Assembly (NCBI RefSeq): GCF_017357005.1
Contig: NZ_CP071589.1
Coordinates: 2,418,001-2,482,000 of the forward strand
From: Staphylococcus simiae
GTDB lineage: Bacteria; Bacillota; Bacilli; Staphylococcales; Staphylococcaceae
Direction of reading: 5' to 3'
DNA: 64,000 bases
The notes beneath the pieces are model-generated. The model was not told the origin of the DNA. It was given only the letters and a program-made list of their open reading frames with translations, and did no database searches. Of the stretch, positions 29,134 through 40,273 are shown piece by piece; position 1 is the stretch's first letter, and each line of letters starts with the position of its first letter. The translations under genes and the position numbers were made by a program.

Positions 29134-31527
29134 ATGTTGGCTAATCATAATAAAATAACATTAGGTATCACTGGTATGACGTGTGCCGCTTGCTCCAATC
29201 GTATCGAAAAGGTACTAAATAAAATGGACGGTGTCGATGCACAAGTTAATTTAACTACTGAAAAAGCAACGATTGATTATGACACTACACAATATCAAGT
29301 TAAAGATTTTATTAATAAAATTGATAAATTAGGTTATGGTGTAGCTACAGATACTGTCGAGTTAGATATAACAGGAATGACGTGTGCTGCTTGCTCTAAC
29401 CGTATCGAAAAGGTCTTAAACAAAACAAGTGGTGTTAAAGATGCAACGGTAAATTTAACAACAGAACAAGCTAACGTTAATTTTTATCCCGAAGAAACTA
29501 ATACAGATGCTATTATTCAGCGTATTCAAAAGCTCGGTTATAATGCCAGTGTGAAAGCAGATAATCAACATCAAGAATCACGAAAAGAACGTGAACTTAA
29601 ACATAAATTATTTAAACTAATTATTTCTACACTACTATCTTTACCATTACTCATGTTAATGTTTGTACATTTATTTAATATGTCTATTCCAACACTGTTT
29701 ATGAATCCGTGGTTTCAATTTGTCCTTGCAACCCCGGTACAATTCATTATCGGTTGGCAATTTTATGTTGGTGCCTATAAAAACTTGAGCAATGGTGCTG
29801 CCAATATGGATGTCCTTGTCGCTGTTGGTACAAGCGCTGCTTATTTCTATAGTATTTATGAAATGGTACGCTGGTTAAGTGGCACAACAACAGACCCTCA
29901 TCTATATTTTGAAACGAGTGCAGTGTTAATCACTTTAATTTTATTTGGTAAATATTTAGAAGCTCGTGCCAAAACACAAACGACGAACGCGCTTGGCGAA
30001 TTATTAAGTTTACAAGCTAAAGAAGCTCGTGTTATAAGAGATGATCAAGAAATCATGATACCATTAAATGAAGTAAACGTTCATGATACACTCATCGTCA
30101 AACCTGGAGAGAAAATCCCTGTTGATGGCACAATTACTAAAGGTATGACCTCCATTGATGAATCGATGTTGACTGGCGAATCTATCCCTGTAGAAAAAAA
30201 TATTGGTGATAGTGTCATCGGAGCCACTATGAATAAAAATGGTACTATTACCATGTTAGCTACTAAAGTTGGAGAAGATACTGCCTTATCTAACATCATC
30301 AAAGTAGTAGAACAAGCCCAAAGTTCTAAAGCGCCCATTCAGCGTTTAGCTGATATTATTTCCGGTTACTTTGTACCCATTGTTGTAGGTATTGCCCTAC
30401 TGACGTTCATTATTTGGATTACACTTGTAAGACCTGGTGATTTTGAACCCGCTTTAGTTGCAGGTATTTCTGTCTTAGTTATTGCTTGCCCTTGCGCACT
30501 AGGATTAGCAACACCTACTTCTATTATGGTTGGTACAGGACGTGCTGCTGAAAATGGTATCCTTTTCAAAGGTGGCGAATTTGTAGAACGTGCACATCAA
30601 ATTGATACAATTGTCTTAGATAAAACTGGTACAATTACCAATGGACAGCCTATTGTAACTAACTTTACAGGTGATGATGATGCACTAAAATTACTAGCAA
30701 GTGCTGAAAAAGATTCAGAGCACCCTTTAGCCGACGCAATCGTTAACTACGCTAAAGGTCAGTCACTACCTTTAATTGAAACATCATCATTTAATGCGAT
30801 TCCTGGTCATGGTATAGAAGCAACCATTGACAGTCAGCATATCTTAATAGGTAACCGCAAATTAATGTCTAAATATGACATCACTTTACCTGAACAGGCA
30901 ACTAGTGACCTATTAACATTTGAGAAAGATGGTAAAACTGCAATGTTAATTGCCATCAATCATCAATTTAATAGTATTATTGCTGTTGCTGATACTGTCA
31001 AAGCCAATGCTAAAGAAGCCATTACCCAATTGCATCATATGGGTATTGAAGTAGCAATGTTAACAGGCGACAATAGCAATACTGCTAATGCAATTGCAAA
31101 ACAAGTAGGTATCGATACAGTTATTGCTGATATTTTACCTGAACAAAAATCTGAACAGGTCGCTAAATTGCAACAACAAGGTAAACATGTTGCAATGGTA
31201 GGTGATGGTGTCAATGATGCTCCAGCTTTAGTTAAAGCAGATATTGGTATCGCCATAGGTACAGGTACTGAAGTTGCGATAGAAGCAGCTGATATTACCA
31301 TATTAGGTGGAGACTTACTCCTTATACCAAGAGCTATTAATATCAGTAAAGCAACTATTAGAAATATACGTCAAAACTTATTTTGGGCCTTCGGATATAA
31401 CATCGCTGGTATCCCAATTGCAGCGATGGGCTTACTTGCACCTTGGGTTGCAGGTGCAGCAATGGCACTTAGCTCTGTCAGTGTGATCACTAATGCGTTA
31501 AGATTGAAGAAAACAAAGCTAAGATAA
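29134..31527 (+). CDS. copA: Copper-exporting P1B-type ATPase CopA
   Basis: A 797-residue membrane ATPase that pumps Cu+ out of the cell. Two N-terminal heavy-metal-binding domains each carry [10 protein letters not shown] (near residues 14 and 82). Eight membrane helices follow, with the CPC metal site ([10 protein letters not shown], about residue 450), the phosphorylated Asp in VLDKTGTIT (about 495), the SEHPLA nucleotide motif and the hinge GDGVNDAP (about 690). The near-identical HMA sequences suggest duplication. A CsoR-type operator precedes it, and copZ follows after a repeat-filled gap. Confidence 0.95.
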   Translation: MLANHNKITLGITGMTCAACSNRIEKVLNKMDGVDAQVNLTTEKATIDYDTTQYQVKDFINKIDKLGYGVATDTVELDITGMTCAACSNRIEKVLNKTSGVKDATVNLTTEQANVNFYPEETNTDAIIQRIQKLGYNASVKADNQHQESRKERELKHKLFKLIISTLLSLPLLMLMFVHLFNMSIPTLFMNPWFQFVLATPVQFIIGWQFYVGAYKNLSNGAANMDVLVAVGTSAAYFYSIYEMVRWLSGTTTDPHLYFETSAVLITLILFGKYLEARAKTQTTNALGELLSLQAKEARVIRDDQEIMIPLNEVNVHDTLIVKPGEKIPVDGTITKGMTSIDESMLTGESIPVEKNIGDSVIGATMNKNGTITMLATKVGEDTALSNIIKVVEQAQSSKAPIQRLADIISGYFVPIVVGIALLTFIIWITLVRPGDFEPALVAGISVLVIACPCALGLATPTSIMVGTGRAAENGILFKGGEFVERAHQIDTIVLDKTGTITNGQPIVTNFTGDDDALKLLASAEKDSEHPLADAIVNYAKGQSLPLIETSSFNAIPGHGIEATIDSQHILIGNRKLMSKYDITLPEQATSDLLTFEKDGKTAMLIAINHQFNSIIAVADTVKANAKEAITQLHHMGIEVAMLTGDNSNTANAIAKQVGIDTVIADILPEQKSEQVAKLQQQGKHVAMVGDGVNDAPALVKADIGIAIGTGTEVAIEAADITILGGDLLLIPRAINISKATIRNIRQNLFWAFGYNIAGIPIAAMGLLAPWVAGAAMALSSVSVITNALRLKKTKLR

Positions 31528-31544
31528 TGTAATGGGAGTAGGAT

Positions 31545-31770
31545 AGGGAGTGGGACAGAAATAAATTTTACATAAAATTTATTTCGTAGATGCCCGTCTT
31601 GCACATTTAGAACTAGTTAGATTTACAATCTTTACTGGTTCTTGCCCAACTTGCATTGTCCGTAGAATTTCTTGATGAAATTCTCTTTGTTGGGTCCCTA
31701 TGCAGTTGCACTAATAGTGTCAACTGTAATCCTTGTTAAATTTTTCTCTGTTGGGTCCCTATGCCCAACA
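31545..31770. repeat. GGGAGTGGGACAG and GGGACCC hairpin repeat block between copA and copZ
   Basis: It begins GGGAGTGGGACAGAAATAAA with an inner AAATTTTA/TAAAATTT hairpin. Read on the minus strand it then contains GGGACCCAAC (31690-31699) pairing with GTTGGG (31642-31649 region) around AGAATTTC/GAAATTCT. A second TGTTGGGTCCC follows at 31749-31760. No gene is present in the 31528-31856 gap. Confidence 0.65.
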
Positions 31771-31856
31771 TATTAACTATAGAAGACTTGTTGTCTGAGA
31801 CTCATTACTTGAATAGCTCTTGTAATAAACACATTATAAACTAGGAGGTGAAAAAA

Positions 31857-32063
31857 ATGGCTCAAGATATTTTAAAAGTAGAAGGTATGAGTTGTGCTCA
31901 TTGTAAAAGCGCTGTTGAATCAGCTTTAACTGAGCTTAACGGTGTGGATTCAGCACAAGTTAACCTAGAACAAGGTAATGTTGAAGTTCAATATGATGAT
32001 AGTCAAGTATCAACAACACAAATGAAAGATGCAATTGAAGATCAAGGTTATGACGTTGTTTAA
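31857..32063 (+). CDS. copZ: Copper chaperone CopZ
   Basis: A 68-residue cytoplasmic chaperone that binds Cu+ and delivers it to CopA. A single ferredoxin-like heavy-metal domain carries the GMSCAHC motif near residue 14 and the usual beta-alpha-beta pattern. The start is the ATG at 31857, with AGGAGG 8 bases upstream; the GTG at 31848 overlaps that ribosome binding site. It is normally in one operon with copA. Here 329 bases with repeats lie between them, so separate or attenuated expression is possible. Confidence 0.93.
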   Translation: MAQDILKVEGMSCAHCKSAVESALTELNGVDSAQVNLEQGNVEVQYDDSQVSTTQMKDAIEDQGYDVV

Positions 32064-32097
32064 TCATCAATGTTAATCAAATTGCTATTCATTAAAA

Positions 32098-32166
32098 AAT
32101 AAAGGCATTTCATGTACCCAATCATTTAATAATAATGAACGGAATACATGAAATGCCTTTATTTAA
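32098..32166. terminator. Bidirectional terminator between copZ and the ddh-like gene
   Basis: AAATAAAGGCATTTCATGTA (32098-32117) pairs with TACATGAAATGCCTTTATT (32145-32163), serving the two convergent genes. Confidence 0.9.
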
Positions 32167-33161
32167 TTGACTCGTAATGCAGTATCACCAGTGTTCAATA
32201 CATCAAGTGTTGCATCTAACGCATCAACAATTAAATTTTCCACAGCTGCTTCAGTATAAAATGCAATATGTGGTGTCAAAATAATGTCTTGTCTATCAAT
32301 TAATGTTTGCAATAAATCATCGTTTAATGCGTGGTTACGCTGATCACTAGGGAACAAACCACGTTCGAATTCATAAGTGTCTAATGCTGCACCTTTAATT
32401 ATGCCTTCATCTAATGATGATAGTAATGCTTCAGTATTAACTAACGAACCACGTGCGCAATTAACAAATATTGCCCCTTTTTTAAACTGCGCAAAGATAT
32501 GGTCATCGAATAAATAATAATTATATTTTGTTGCTGGAACATGCAAAGTCACAATATCCGCTTCTCTAACAGCTTCCTCTAAAGATGCTTTATAATCAAC
32601 AAATTGTGCAACATGTTCATTGGGGAATGGATCGTAAGCAACGACTTCACTTTGATATCCTTCAGCAAATATTCTAGCTACCACACTACCAATTCTTCCT
32701 GTACCAATCACTGCTACTTTTAAATCTTTAATCGATTGAGATAGAATAGATGGTTCCCATCTAAAGTCATGCGCTATTACTTTTTGTTGAATATCATTAA
32801 AATTTCTCACCATATTAATTGCTTGAGTTACTGCAAATTCAGCAATTGAGCTTGGTGAATATGAAGGTACATTAGATACGATTAACTGATATTTGTTTGC
32901 TAAATCAAGATCATAGGTATCAAATCCCGCACTACGTTGTGCAATTTGTTTGATTCCAAATTGTTGTAGTTTGCTGTACATGTTTTCAGTTAATGGTAGC
33001 TGCTGAGACAGTGATAAACCATCAAAACCTGCCACTGTATCTATATTATCTTCGGTCAAAGGTTCTGTAGTTAACTCAACTACTACGTGATGTTCCTTTG
33101 CCCATTTATCAATATATTGTCTGTCTTCATCACGTACACTCATAATTTTAATTTTTGTCAT
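32163..33161 (-). CDS. ddh: D-2-hydroxyacid dehydrogenase (D-lactate dehydrogenase-like)
   Basis: A 332-residue NAD-dependent dehydrogenase. The N-terminal substrate domain carries RSAGFDTYDLDLA (about residues 78-90). The Rossmann domain has GTGRIGSVVARIF (about 153), the catalytic Arg in FVNCARGSLVNTEAL (about 233), the Glu in ALDTYEFERG (about 262) and the His in TPHIAFYTEAAVENL (about 295). The pattern is that of bacterial D-lactate dehydrogenases; another short 2-hydroxyacid substrate is possible. The start is the ATG at 33161; the ATG at 33170 abuts the AAGGGG site. It follows the aminotransferase by 21 bases, as one operon. Confidence 0.85.
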   Translation of the reverse strand: MTKIKIMSVRDEDRQYIDKWAKEHHVVVELTTEPLTEDNIDTVAGFDGLSLSQQLPLTENMYSKLQQFGIKQIAQRSAGFDTYDLDLANKYQLIVSNVPSYSPSSIAEFAVTQAINMVRNFNDIQQKVIAHDFRWEPSILSQSIKDLKVAVIGTGRIGSVVARIFAEGYQSEVVAYDPFPNEHVAQFVDYKASLEEAVREADIVTLHVPATKYNYYLFDDHIFAQFKKGAIFVNCARGSLVNTEALLSSLDEGIIKGAALDTYEFERGLFPSDQRNHALNDDLLQTLIDRQDIILTPHIAFYTEAAVENLIVDALDATLDVLNTGDTALRVN

Positions 33162-33182
33162 TCTCTTCATCCCCTTAAATTG

Positions 33183-34343
33183 CTATTTCTGGTATAAATA
33201 TGCAATGTCGCTTAATCGTTGTGCTGCTTCTGATAGTTGTTCTTCATCTAAAGCTAATGAAATTCTGACATAGTGTTTACCATTGTTCCCAAAAGGTATT
33301 CCTGGTGCAACTAAAATGGATTTCTCTGTTACTAAAAATTGTTCGAAACGCTCACTATCAAAGCCAGGTGGTGTTTGCAACCACGAATAAATGCCACCTT
33401 TAGAATGCACATATGGTAGTCCAGCTTGTGCTAATTGAGCTTCAAAATAATTCCTGCGTTGTCTAAATGCTTCACTTTGTTGTATTAAAAAGTCATCATA
33501 ATGATTTAAAGCATAAGTTGCTGCATCTTGGAGTGCGCCAAACATCCCTGCATTCGTATGTGTCTGATATTTTTTCAATGCTTGAATTATGTCCTTATTC
33601 CCTACTGCAAAGCCTACTCGAAAACCTGACATATTATATCCTTTAGATAATGAATAGATTTCAATCGCCACATCTTTACCATGCTTTGATGCTAAGATAC
33701 TTGGATTTTTAGCATCGAAACCAAAGGCACCGTATGCAAAGTCATGAACAATTTTAGTGTTGGTACCATAAATATTATTAATTGCTTCATCAAACACATG
33801 CTGTGTGGCTGTAGACCCGGTTGGATTATTCGGATATGTTAAATAAATTAATTTGGTCTTTAGTAACGTCTCTCTATTCACTGTCGACCAGTCAGGTAAA
33901 TAATGTGGTGGTTCTAAATTTAAAGGTATAGGCTTGGCACCTGCTAATAAGACCCCCGCTAAGTAATCTGTATATCCAGGATCTGGTAACATGACATAGT
34001 CTCCTGGATTAACAATACATGTTGGTAAAGCTACTAACCCATTTTTTGTACCATATAAAATGCAAACTTCATCGTCTTTATCTAAAGTTACATTATATTG
34101 ACGTTGATAAAAGTCTACTATCGCTTGTTTGAAACTCTCTTTTCCATGGAACGCTCCATATTTTTGGTTTTCAGGAAGTTGTAACGCTTGTGTAAAATGG
34201 TCAATAATACCTTGTGGTGTTTGACCATCTGGTATACCAACAGCCATATTAATTAATGGTAGTGGCCCATGTTCAATTTGACGTCCCATCGTTTTACCAA
34301 AATAACTTTCCGGGATATCGGCAAGTTTCTTAGAAATCATCAT
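33183..34343 (-). CDS. Pyridoxal-phosphate aminotransferase, class I/II
   Basis: A 386-residue fold-type I aminotransferase. Visible landmarks are the small-domain start NMAVGIPDG (about residue 37), the YPNNPTG loop (about 165), the Asp in KIVHDFAYGAFGFD (about 192) and the PLP lysine in SLSKGYNMSGFRVG (about 226). It converts amino acids to 2-oxo acids, and the dehydrogenase encoded immediately downstream could reduce those oxo acids. That pairing is inference. I choose the ATG at 34343, 6 bases from AGGAGG; the start at 34340 is equally possible. Confidence 0.85.
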   Translation of the reverse strand: MMISKKLADIPESYFGKTMGRQIEHGPLPLINMAVGIPDGQTPQGIIDHFTQALQLPENQKYGAFHGKESFKQAIVDFYQRQYNVTLDKDDEVCILYGTKNGLVALPTCIVNPGDYVMLPDPGYTDYLAGVLLAGAKPIPLNLEPPHYLPDWSTVNRETLLKTKLIYLTYPNNPTGSTATQHVFDEAINNIYGTNTKIVHDFAYGAFGFDAKNPSILASKHGKDVAIEIYSLSKGYNMSGFRVGFAVGNKDIIQALKKYQTHTNAGMFGALQDAATYALNHYDDFLIQQSEAFRQRRNYFEAQLAQAGLPYVHSKGGIYSWLQTPPGFDSERFEQFLVTEKSILVAPGIPFGNNGKHYVRISLALDEEQLSEAAQRLSDIAYLYQK

Positions 34344-34653
34344 AAGTCCCCTCCTTTGATATTGCATCATTACGATTAATGATAAATTAAATCAAATCAA
34401 TCTATTTATTTAGCTTTCTCTTCAGTAAATTAATTATTATTGTATGTATCCCTAGTAATATTGTCAATATTCACAATATTCTAACATCAAAATGTGACTC
34501 GAATTATTTATTACCTTAATACACCTCTAACAGACAACAATCCCTAGCGTCATATCGACAATAGGGATTGCAAGCAATGTTATTCAATATTATTCTCTGC
34601 ACGTTCGTACTAAGATCTCATTTATGTCATTACCATAACGCTTATACTTAAAA

Positions 34654-36159
34654 CTAAATACCACTATTAATATCTTTAACCATTTCATCGACTGTTATTT
34701 TAGCACTTGTTAATACAATGGGAACACCAGCACCTGGATGGGTACTAGCTCCCGCAAAATATAAATCTTTATAGTCTCTAGATACATTGGCTGGTCGATA
34801 ATAATTACTCTGTGCTAATGTTGGCATCAAACCAAAAGCCGCACCAAATTTAGCATGATATGTTGTTACAAAGTCATTAGGTGTAAATATGGTTTCTGAA
34901 ATAACATGTTCAGTAATATTCTCTAAAGCTTTAATCGTTGCTACTTTATGATAGATAATATCTTTTACTTGCTTAATAAGTTCTTCATTATTCCAATCTA
35001 TAGTACCCGTTTTCAGTTCTGGTGTGGGCATTAATATATATAACCCTGTTTGACCTTGAGGTGCTAATGATGGATCTGCTACAGCTGGTACATAGACATA
35101 AATAGATGGGTCTTGTGACAAACGACCTCCAAAAATCTCTTCAATATTATTACGGAAATCCTCAGAGAAAATGACATTATGTAGTAAGACATCATTGGTT
35201 ATATCGATATCAATACCTATATACATTAGAAAAGCAGAACATGAATAATCTAAACGTTCAATTTTTTGAGGTGGATATTTTTTAATCGGTGCATCATTAG
35301 GCATTAGATGTTCAGCGACATAAGGAAAATCAGCAGTACATAACACCTTATCGAAATGTTTAATGTCACCATTTACTTTGATGCCATCAGCCCGTTTAAA
35401 TTTAGGATCTATGATGATTTGTTCAATATTCGCATTTAATTCAATATCAACACCGAGATCTTTATTAAGTTTAGCAAGTCCCTTAGCCATGCCATACATG
35501 CCACCTTTAATAAAATGGACACCAAACATCATCTCAATCATTGGAATAATAGAATATAATGATGGTCCACGCTTAGGATCTATACCAATATATAATGTTT
35601 GAAATGCTAATAACTTTTGAATCTTTTCATTATCAATATATTGTTCAATTAACTGATCTGCATGATTCAATGTTTTTAGTTTGGCACCTTGAATGAGTGA
35701 CGTCATATTATAAAAGTCGCTAGGTTTACGATAGGTCTTTTCAAGAAAATACTTACGCGCAATTTCATATCTTTGATACACATCCGTTAAAAATGACATA
35801 AACCCGTGTGTTGATCCCGGTTCAATACTTTCAAGCATGTGCTGTAATTCTGCTAGGTCTGTAGGTACTGTGACACGGTCATCTCGATCAAAATAGACAT
35901 CATATATATAACGTAACTGTTGTATATCAATATAATCTTCAGCTTTTTTACCACAATCTTCAAAGACTGCTTTGTATACTTCTGGCATCATGACAATCGT
36001 TGGCCCCATATCAAAAGTAAAGCCATCTTTCTTCAATTGATTCATACGACCACCAACATGACCATTCTTTTCGAAAATGGTTACTTTGTTACCTTGTGCT
36101 GCCAAACGTGCTGCCGCCGCTAAACCTGTTACGCCTGCTCCAATTACTGCAATATTCAT
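34654..36159 (-). CDS. crtN: Dehydrosqualene desaturase CrtN
   Basis: A 501-residue FAD-dependent desaturase that converts 4,4-prime-diapophytoene to the yellow diaponeurosporene. The dinucleotide-binding start is VIGAGVTGLAAAARLA, followed by FEKNGHVGGRMNQ. A conserved C-terminal FAD motif reads FAGASTHPGAGVP (about residue 472). It is the last gene of crtOPQMN, 14 bases after crtM. Length and motifs are intact, and similarity to the S. aureus protein as I recall it is very high. Confidence 0.95.
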   Translation of the reverse strand: MNIAVIGAGVTGLAAAARLAAQGNKVTIFEKNGHVGGRMNQLKKDGFTFDMGPTIVMMPEVYKAVFEDCGKKAEDYIDIQQLRYIYDVYFDRDDRVTVPTDLAELQHMLESIEPGSTHGFMSFLTDVYQRYEIARKYFLEKTYRKPSDFYNMTSLIQGAKLKTLNHADQLIEQYIDNEKIQKLLAFQTLYIGIDPKRGPSLYSIIPMIEMMFGVHFIKGGMYGMAKGLAKLNKDLGVDIELNANIEQIIIDPKFKRADGIKVNGDIKHFDKVLCTADFPYVAEHLMPNDAPIKKYPPQKIERLDYSCSAFLMYIGIDIDITNDVLLHNVIFSEDFRNNIEEIFGGRLSQDPSIYVYVPAVADPSLAPQGQTGLYILMPTPELKTGTIDWNNEELIKQVKDIIYHKVATIKALENITEHVISETIFTPNDFVTTYHAKFGAAFGLMPTLAQSNYYRPANVSRDYKDLYFAGASTHPGAGVPIVLTSAKITVDEMVKDINSGI

Positions 36160-36173
36160 TATTTAACCACCTA

Positions 36174-37034
36174 TTACTTTTTATATTTACGATTCACTTG
36201 TTGATATAACTGTGCCTTCTTACTTTTATCCACATAGACGCGTTCATGTAATGTATAATGTTGCAATCGAACTTCTTCAAGTATTTGTCGATAAAGTCTA
36301 GCTGCTAACTCTATAATAGGTTGTGCTTCTTTACTAAAGACATCTATATTTTTCATTACGTCTTGATAATCATTTTGTGCTAAACGTGCATAAGCTTCCC
36401 ATAAATGAATATAATTTGCATTAACACCATCATTAAATTGACGCTCTATATCCACACTATATTGCTTTAAGCGTTGCTCACTAAAATATATGCGCCCATT
36501 TTCAAAGTCTTCTCCAACATCCCTTAAAATATTGATTAACTGTAATGCTTCACCTAATTGTCTCGCAATATCATACGTATGTTCAGTTGGATTATGACTC
36601 AAAATGGGTGTCAACACTTCTCCTACCGTTCCTGCAACCCCATAACAATATTCTAATAATGCATCATCCGTCTTAAATTGTGTAAAGTTTTGATCAGCGT
36701 ATACTGTGTCTATCAAGTTATAAAAAGACTGATAATTGATTGGATAACGTTGTGCTACAGCTTGCAAAGCTAACATCATACGTCGATCACTCTGAAAATA
36801 ATGATGTCCTTGTGGCTTCACTTCAATACTTTTGATATCATCTTTTATTTGATTTAAAAACTGAATATCCCCGTAAACATCAATGCTGTCATCTATTTTA
36901 CGGCATACAGCATATATCGCCCATACAGCTTGACGCTGTGCTTTAGGCAGTAAATCAAAGGCATACGAAAAACTTTTTGAATATTTCTTCATAATTTTAT
37001 GACAATACTCAAAATTTTTATCCATCATTGGCAT
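36174..37034 (-). CDS. crtM: Dehydrosqualene synthase CrtM
   Basis: A 286-residue squalene/phytoene-synthase fold enzyme joining two farnesyl diphosphates into dehydrosqualene. Two Asp-rich Mg sites are visible: [13 protein letters not shown] (about residue 45) and [15 protein letters not shown] (about 170). The open frame reaches 37145, overlapping the end of crtQ. The ATG at 37034 with AGGGGG 7 bases upstream gives the normal length. It draws on the isoprenoid precursors made by the mva genes. Confidence 0.95.
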   Translation of the reverse strand: MPMMDKNFEYCHKIMKKYSKSFSYAFDLLPKAQRQAVWAIYAVCRKIDDSIDVYGDIQFLNQIKDDIKSIEVKPQGHHYFQSDRRMMLALQAVAQRYPINYQSFYNLIDTVYADQNFTQFKTDDALLEYCYGVAGTVGEVLTPILSHNPTEHTYDIARQLGEALQLINILRDVGEDFENGRIYFSEQRLKQYSVDIERQFNDGVNANYIHLWEAYARLAQNDYQDVMKNIDVFSKEAQPIIELAARLYRQILEEVRLQHYTLHERVYVDKSKKAQLYQQVNRKYKK

Positions 37035-37062
37035 ATTTCGTCCCCCTTGTCTATTGGTATTG

Positions 37063-38178
37063 TTATATCTTGTATTGACGTCCTTTCCATTCAACAGCTG
37101 TAGATACATGCGTTTTCTTCCATGATAAAAGGAAAACTGCAACAAAAAATATAAATAACAGTGGATGGCACATCATTAATAACAATGAAAATTTACCTAC
37201 TCTGTTATGTATTTTTATAAATTGATATGTGTAAATACTATACACAAATAACATCTTAGTGAGAGATACTTTTCTACTAACTACCCCTAAACATAATGCT
37301 GTGAATGACGTCATTGAACCAACTAGCCATATAACAATTGCTAACATTAATTTAGGATTGGTTTGACTAGCACCTGAAGAAAAGTGTTTCGTCCATCCTT
37401 GAAGTAACGATGAAAAGCCCTGCTGATACATCCGAAACTGAATGAAAGGCTTACCTTCGTATAAATTTACAGGTAAATGATGCTTAGCAAATGCATGTCC
37501 CAATGCAAACCCTTCAATAATTTGATGTTTAGCACATTGATGGCCATTGGTCATAACATAGTCTTGTTTATTTGTTACTGTCATAGGTCCAAACGCCTGA
37601 TTGGATAGTTGTTTATCCGTTAACGATGAAAATTGATTCATTCCTACGACTGTTAATAAATTAAATATGGCGGATAAACTTTCGACATAGGTCTCAGTAC
37701 GATGAAATGGTTGCACACTCAACAAACCACGTGACTGCTGTTGATGATATTGTTGTATGACTTGCTCTAAGCTGTCTTTATATGGCAAGTCCACATCTGC
37801 ATCTATAAAAGTCAGTAATTCTGTTTGTGCATAATTCGCTCCTTGATAACAAGCACGTGATTTACCAAACCATTCTCCACTGCTATCTTCTTCTACTGAA
37901 TAAACAGTTGCACCATAATGTTTAGCAATGTCTACTGTCTGATCTGTAGAACCGTCATCCATGACAATGATTTCATGAGGGTATGTCTGTTTCTGCAATG
38001 ATTGGAGTAGCTTACCAATGCGCTCAGCTTCATCTCTAGCTGGGATAATAACAGTTAAAGACTTACTAAAATCTTTGACAAATGCTTTACTTATAACATG
38101 TCTTCTATTAAAAATGATTGAGCCGCAAGCGATTGATATCGTAGTTAAAAATGTTAGTATTCGACTAATCCGTTTCAT
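37063..38178 (-). CDS. crtQ: 4,4-prime-diaponeurosporenoate glycosyltransferase CrtQ
   Basis: A 371-residue membrane-associated GT2 glycosyltransferase that adds glucose to the carotenoid acid. A hydrophobic N-terminal helix (about residues 5-21) is followed by the GT-A fold with [12 protein letters not shown] (about 72) and the metal-binding DADVD (about 127). Two or three membrane helices lie at the C-terminus (about 270-360). The start is the ATG at 38178 (MKRISRILT); a GTG at 38187 overlapping the crtP stop is the alternative. Confidence 0.92.
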   Translation of the reverse strand: MKRISRILTFLTTISIACGSIIFNRRHVISKAFVKDFSKSLTVIIPARDEAERIGKLLQSLQKQTYPHEIIVMDDGSTDQTVDIAKHYGATVYSVEEDSSGEWFGKSRACYQGANYAQTELLTFIDADVDLPYKDSLEQVIQQYHQQQSRGLLSVQPFHRTETYVESLSAIFNLLTVVGMNQFSSLTDKQLSNQAFGPMTVTNKQDYVMTNGHQCAKHQIIEGFALGHAFAKHHLPVNLYEGKPFIQFRMYQQGFSSLLQGWTKHFSSGASQTNPKLMLAIVIWLVGSMTSFTALCLGVVSRKVSLTKMLFVYSIYTYQFIKIHNRVGKFSLLLMMCHPLLFIFFVAVFLLSWKKTHVSTAVEWKGRQYKI

Positions 38179-38183
38179 CCACG

Positions 38184-39674
38184 TCACACCATCTCATTAT
38201 TTTCAATTTGCATAATTTTATCCGCGACCTGTTGACCACTTAATGTAACCATTGGCATTCCTCCACCAGGATTAACTGAGCCACCAACAAAGTACAAATT
38301 GTCAAAATACTGGCTTTCTTTCGGAAATTTAAACCCTTTGTTTTTCTTTTTATCTGCTACAACACCATATATTGCTCCACGATTTGAACGATAGTGTGCT
38401 TCAATATCTTCAGGCAGCCACATATCCTCAAAGACAATATGTTGTCTTAAGTCTGTTAATCCCATTTTTTCCAATTTATATAACACTCTATCTCTAAGTT
38501 TCAAATAATCTTTTTTGTCAACTGGCTGATCTTGAATATAAGGAATATGAGGTAACACTTTAATATTTTCATAACCTACTGGCGCTTGTGTTGGATCAGT
38601 CTTATTAGTATTAACGAGATATATTGTTGGATCATCAGGCAAGACTTTATCATGAAATACCTGCTGATAATTATATTTTGAATCTTGGGAAAAGAAGAAA
38701 TTATGATGTGCTAACTGTGGATAGTGACAATCAACACCTAAATGTAATACTAATCCTGAACTTGCAGGTTCAAACGTCATTTCTAATTTGTCTATAGCAT
38801 GTTGATTAAGATGTAATAAGTATTTGTAAGTTGGAATGACTTCCATATTAGAAATAATATAATCCGCATCATATACTTTGCCGTTACTTAACCTCACGCC
38901 TGTCACACGTCGGTGATAAGTTTGAATATTATCAACACTCACACCCGTATGAATATCAACACCTTCTTCAAGTGCTAACTTTTCTAAAGCATTGGCTAAA
39001 TGATGAAGGCCACCATCGACATACCATAAACCTTGTTGTTGTTGCATATGGAACAACATCGATAAGACGGCTGGTGCATCATAGGATGATGAACCTACAT
39101 ATTTAATAAAATAACCTAACATCTCTCTTAAATATGGATTACTGATGCGTTTATCAATCGCTTGTTGCATTGTATGAAAATAGTCATACTCTATTAGTGC
39201 ATGTAATGGTCCATGATATTTAATAATCTCAGTCAAATTATCTAAACCTACATTAAAATAACCTTTTTCTGTCACTTGATGTATTTTACGACTATATTCT
39301 AGATAATCTGACAGTTCTCTTGCGTCTTGTTCAGTTAAATGATTATTATGCATTAATGTATTAGCAATACCTTCATACAAATCAATCACTTGTCCGTCAG
39401 GGAAGAAACTTCTCCATTGCAGAGGCATACGACGAATATCCACGTAATCTGACATACGTTTATGACTATAGGTGAAAAGTTGTTCAAAAATATATGGCAT
39501 TGTCAAAATTGAAGGTCCCAAGTCAAAACCAAAGCCATCTTTGTCCAAACGATTCACTTTACCACCTATATGTTTATTTTGTTCAAATAATTTAACATCA
39601 AAACCATTTTGTGCCATGCGAATTGCAGCGGAAATACCACCTAATCCACCACCAATAACAATCACTTTTTTCAT
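38184..39674 (-). CDS. crtP: Diapolycopene/diaponeurosporene oxygenase CrtP
   Basis: A 496-residue FAD enzyme related to CrtN that oxidises the terminal methyl of diaponeurosporene towards the acid. It begins [19 protein letters not shown], with a second FAD element [15 protein letters not shown] (about residue 462). The middle segment [19 protein letters not shown] is typical of CrtP. It lies 2 bases after crtO and just before crtQ. The aldehyde dehydrogenase AldH, which completes acid formation in S. aureus, is not in this window. Confidence 0.94.
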   Translation of the reverse strand: MKKVIVIGGGLGGISAAIRMAQNGFDVKLFEQNKHIGGKVNRLDKDGFGFDLGPSILTMPYIFEQLFTYSHKRMSDYVDIRRMPLQWRSFFPDGQVIDLYEGIANTLMHNNHLTEQDARELSDYLEYSRKIHQVTEKGYFNVGLDNLTEIIKYHGPLHALIEYDYFHTMQQAIDKRISNPYLREMLGYFIKYVGSSSYDAPAVLSMLFHMQQQQGLWYVDGGLHHLANALEKLALEEGVDIHTGVSVDNIQTYHRRVTGVRLSNGKVYDADYIISNMEVIPTYKYLLHLNQHAIDKLEMTFEPASSGLVLHLGVDCHYPQLAHHNFFFSQDSKYNYQQVFHDKVLPDDPTIYLVNTNKTDPTQAPVGYENIKVLPHIPYIQDQPVDKKDYLKLRDRVLYKLEKMGLTDLRQHIVFEDMWLPEDIEAHYRSNRGAIYGVVADKKKNKGFKFPKESQYFDNLYFVGGSVNPGGGMPMVTLSGQQVADKIMQIENNEMV

Positions 39675-39676
39675 TT

Positions 39677-40165
39677 TTAGTCACCCCTCAATGTTCTCAA
39701 ACGTAATAAACGTCTTAATCTTGGACGATTATATCGCTGTACTACAATAATCGGTATGTTAACAATTAACACATACAGTACATTAATTATTTTCAAATAT
39801 TTAGGTGCATAAACAAAAATAACTACAGGTAGTATAGATAGCCAATGTATGAGTTCCGCACGCTCTGTTTCTATAATCATGGTCTCTATAGTATTCGAAT
39901 CGTACGCTGTTAAATGCTTCTTATTATATATTTTAGAATTAATTTTTTGACCTTCTGGAATCATTTTCTTCCATAGATGCACTTTGAAACGTCCTTGCCA
40001 AAACTTTCCTTGCTGTTCAAACTTAAAACTGCTAAACCAATTGTGATGTTTAACAAAAAAGTGACGTGGTATATAAGTTCCAACATTAGCAATAATGAGT
40101 TGTACTGAAGACCAATAAATACTATGTAAAACTATTAACTTAATTAATTTGATTGATTTTGTCAT
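39677..40165 (-). CDS. crtO: Glycosyl-4,4-prime-diaponeurosporenoate acyltransferase CrtO
   Basis: A 162-residue integral membrane protein that attaches the fatty acid in the last step of staphyloxanthin synthesis. It has an N-terminal helix (residues 8-28), the conserved [19 protein letters not shown] (about 103) and a last helix before VQRYNRPRL. The start is uncertain. The ATG at 40165 places the conserved Tyr-Trp at the position I recall in S. aureus, but the ribosome binding site is weak; a TTG at 40177 is in frame. It is the first gene of the operon, behind a SigB-like promoter. Confidence 0.9.
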   Translation of the reverse strand: MTKSIKLIKLIVLHSIYWSSVQLIIANVGTYIPRHFFVKHHNWFSSFKFEQQGKFWQGRFKVHLWKKMIPEGQKINSKIYNKKHLTAYDSNTIETMIIETERAELIHWLSILPVVIFVYAPKYLKIINVLYVLIVNIPIIVVQRYNRPRLRRLLRLRTLRGD

Positions 40166-40216
40166 TAGTTCAAACAACTTTCTAATATTTAGTTAAATCG
40201 TATAACTTTATAATTA

Positions 40217-40242
40217 ATTCCCTAATTAACAGTTATTCAAAC
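40217..40242 (-). promoter_or_regulatory. SigB-like promoter of the crtOPQMN operon
   Basis: On the minus strand GTTTGA (40237-40242) and GGGAAT (40217-40222) are spaced by 14 bases, fitting GTTTWW-n12-15-GGGWAW with one mismatch. The S. aureus crt operon is known to be SigB-dependent. Confidence 0.7.
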
Positions 40243-40273
40243 CGTCGCTAGCATGATTAGAAGATATTAAAAA

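Noticed and set aside
34539..34569. AATCCCTA/TAGGGATT hairpin after crtN
   Set aside because: A perfect 8-bp stem but no T-run on either strand, so it is not called as a terminator.
37035..37145. N-terminal extension of CrtM
   Set aside because: It overlaps crtQ; the ATG at 37034 has an ideal ribosome binding site and gives normal length.
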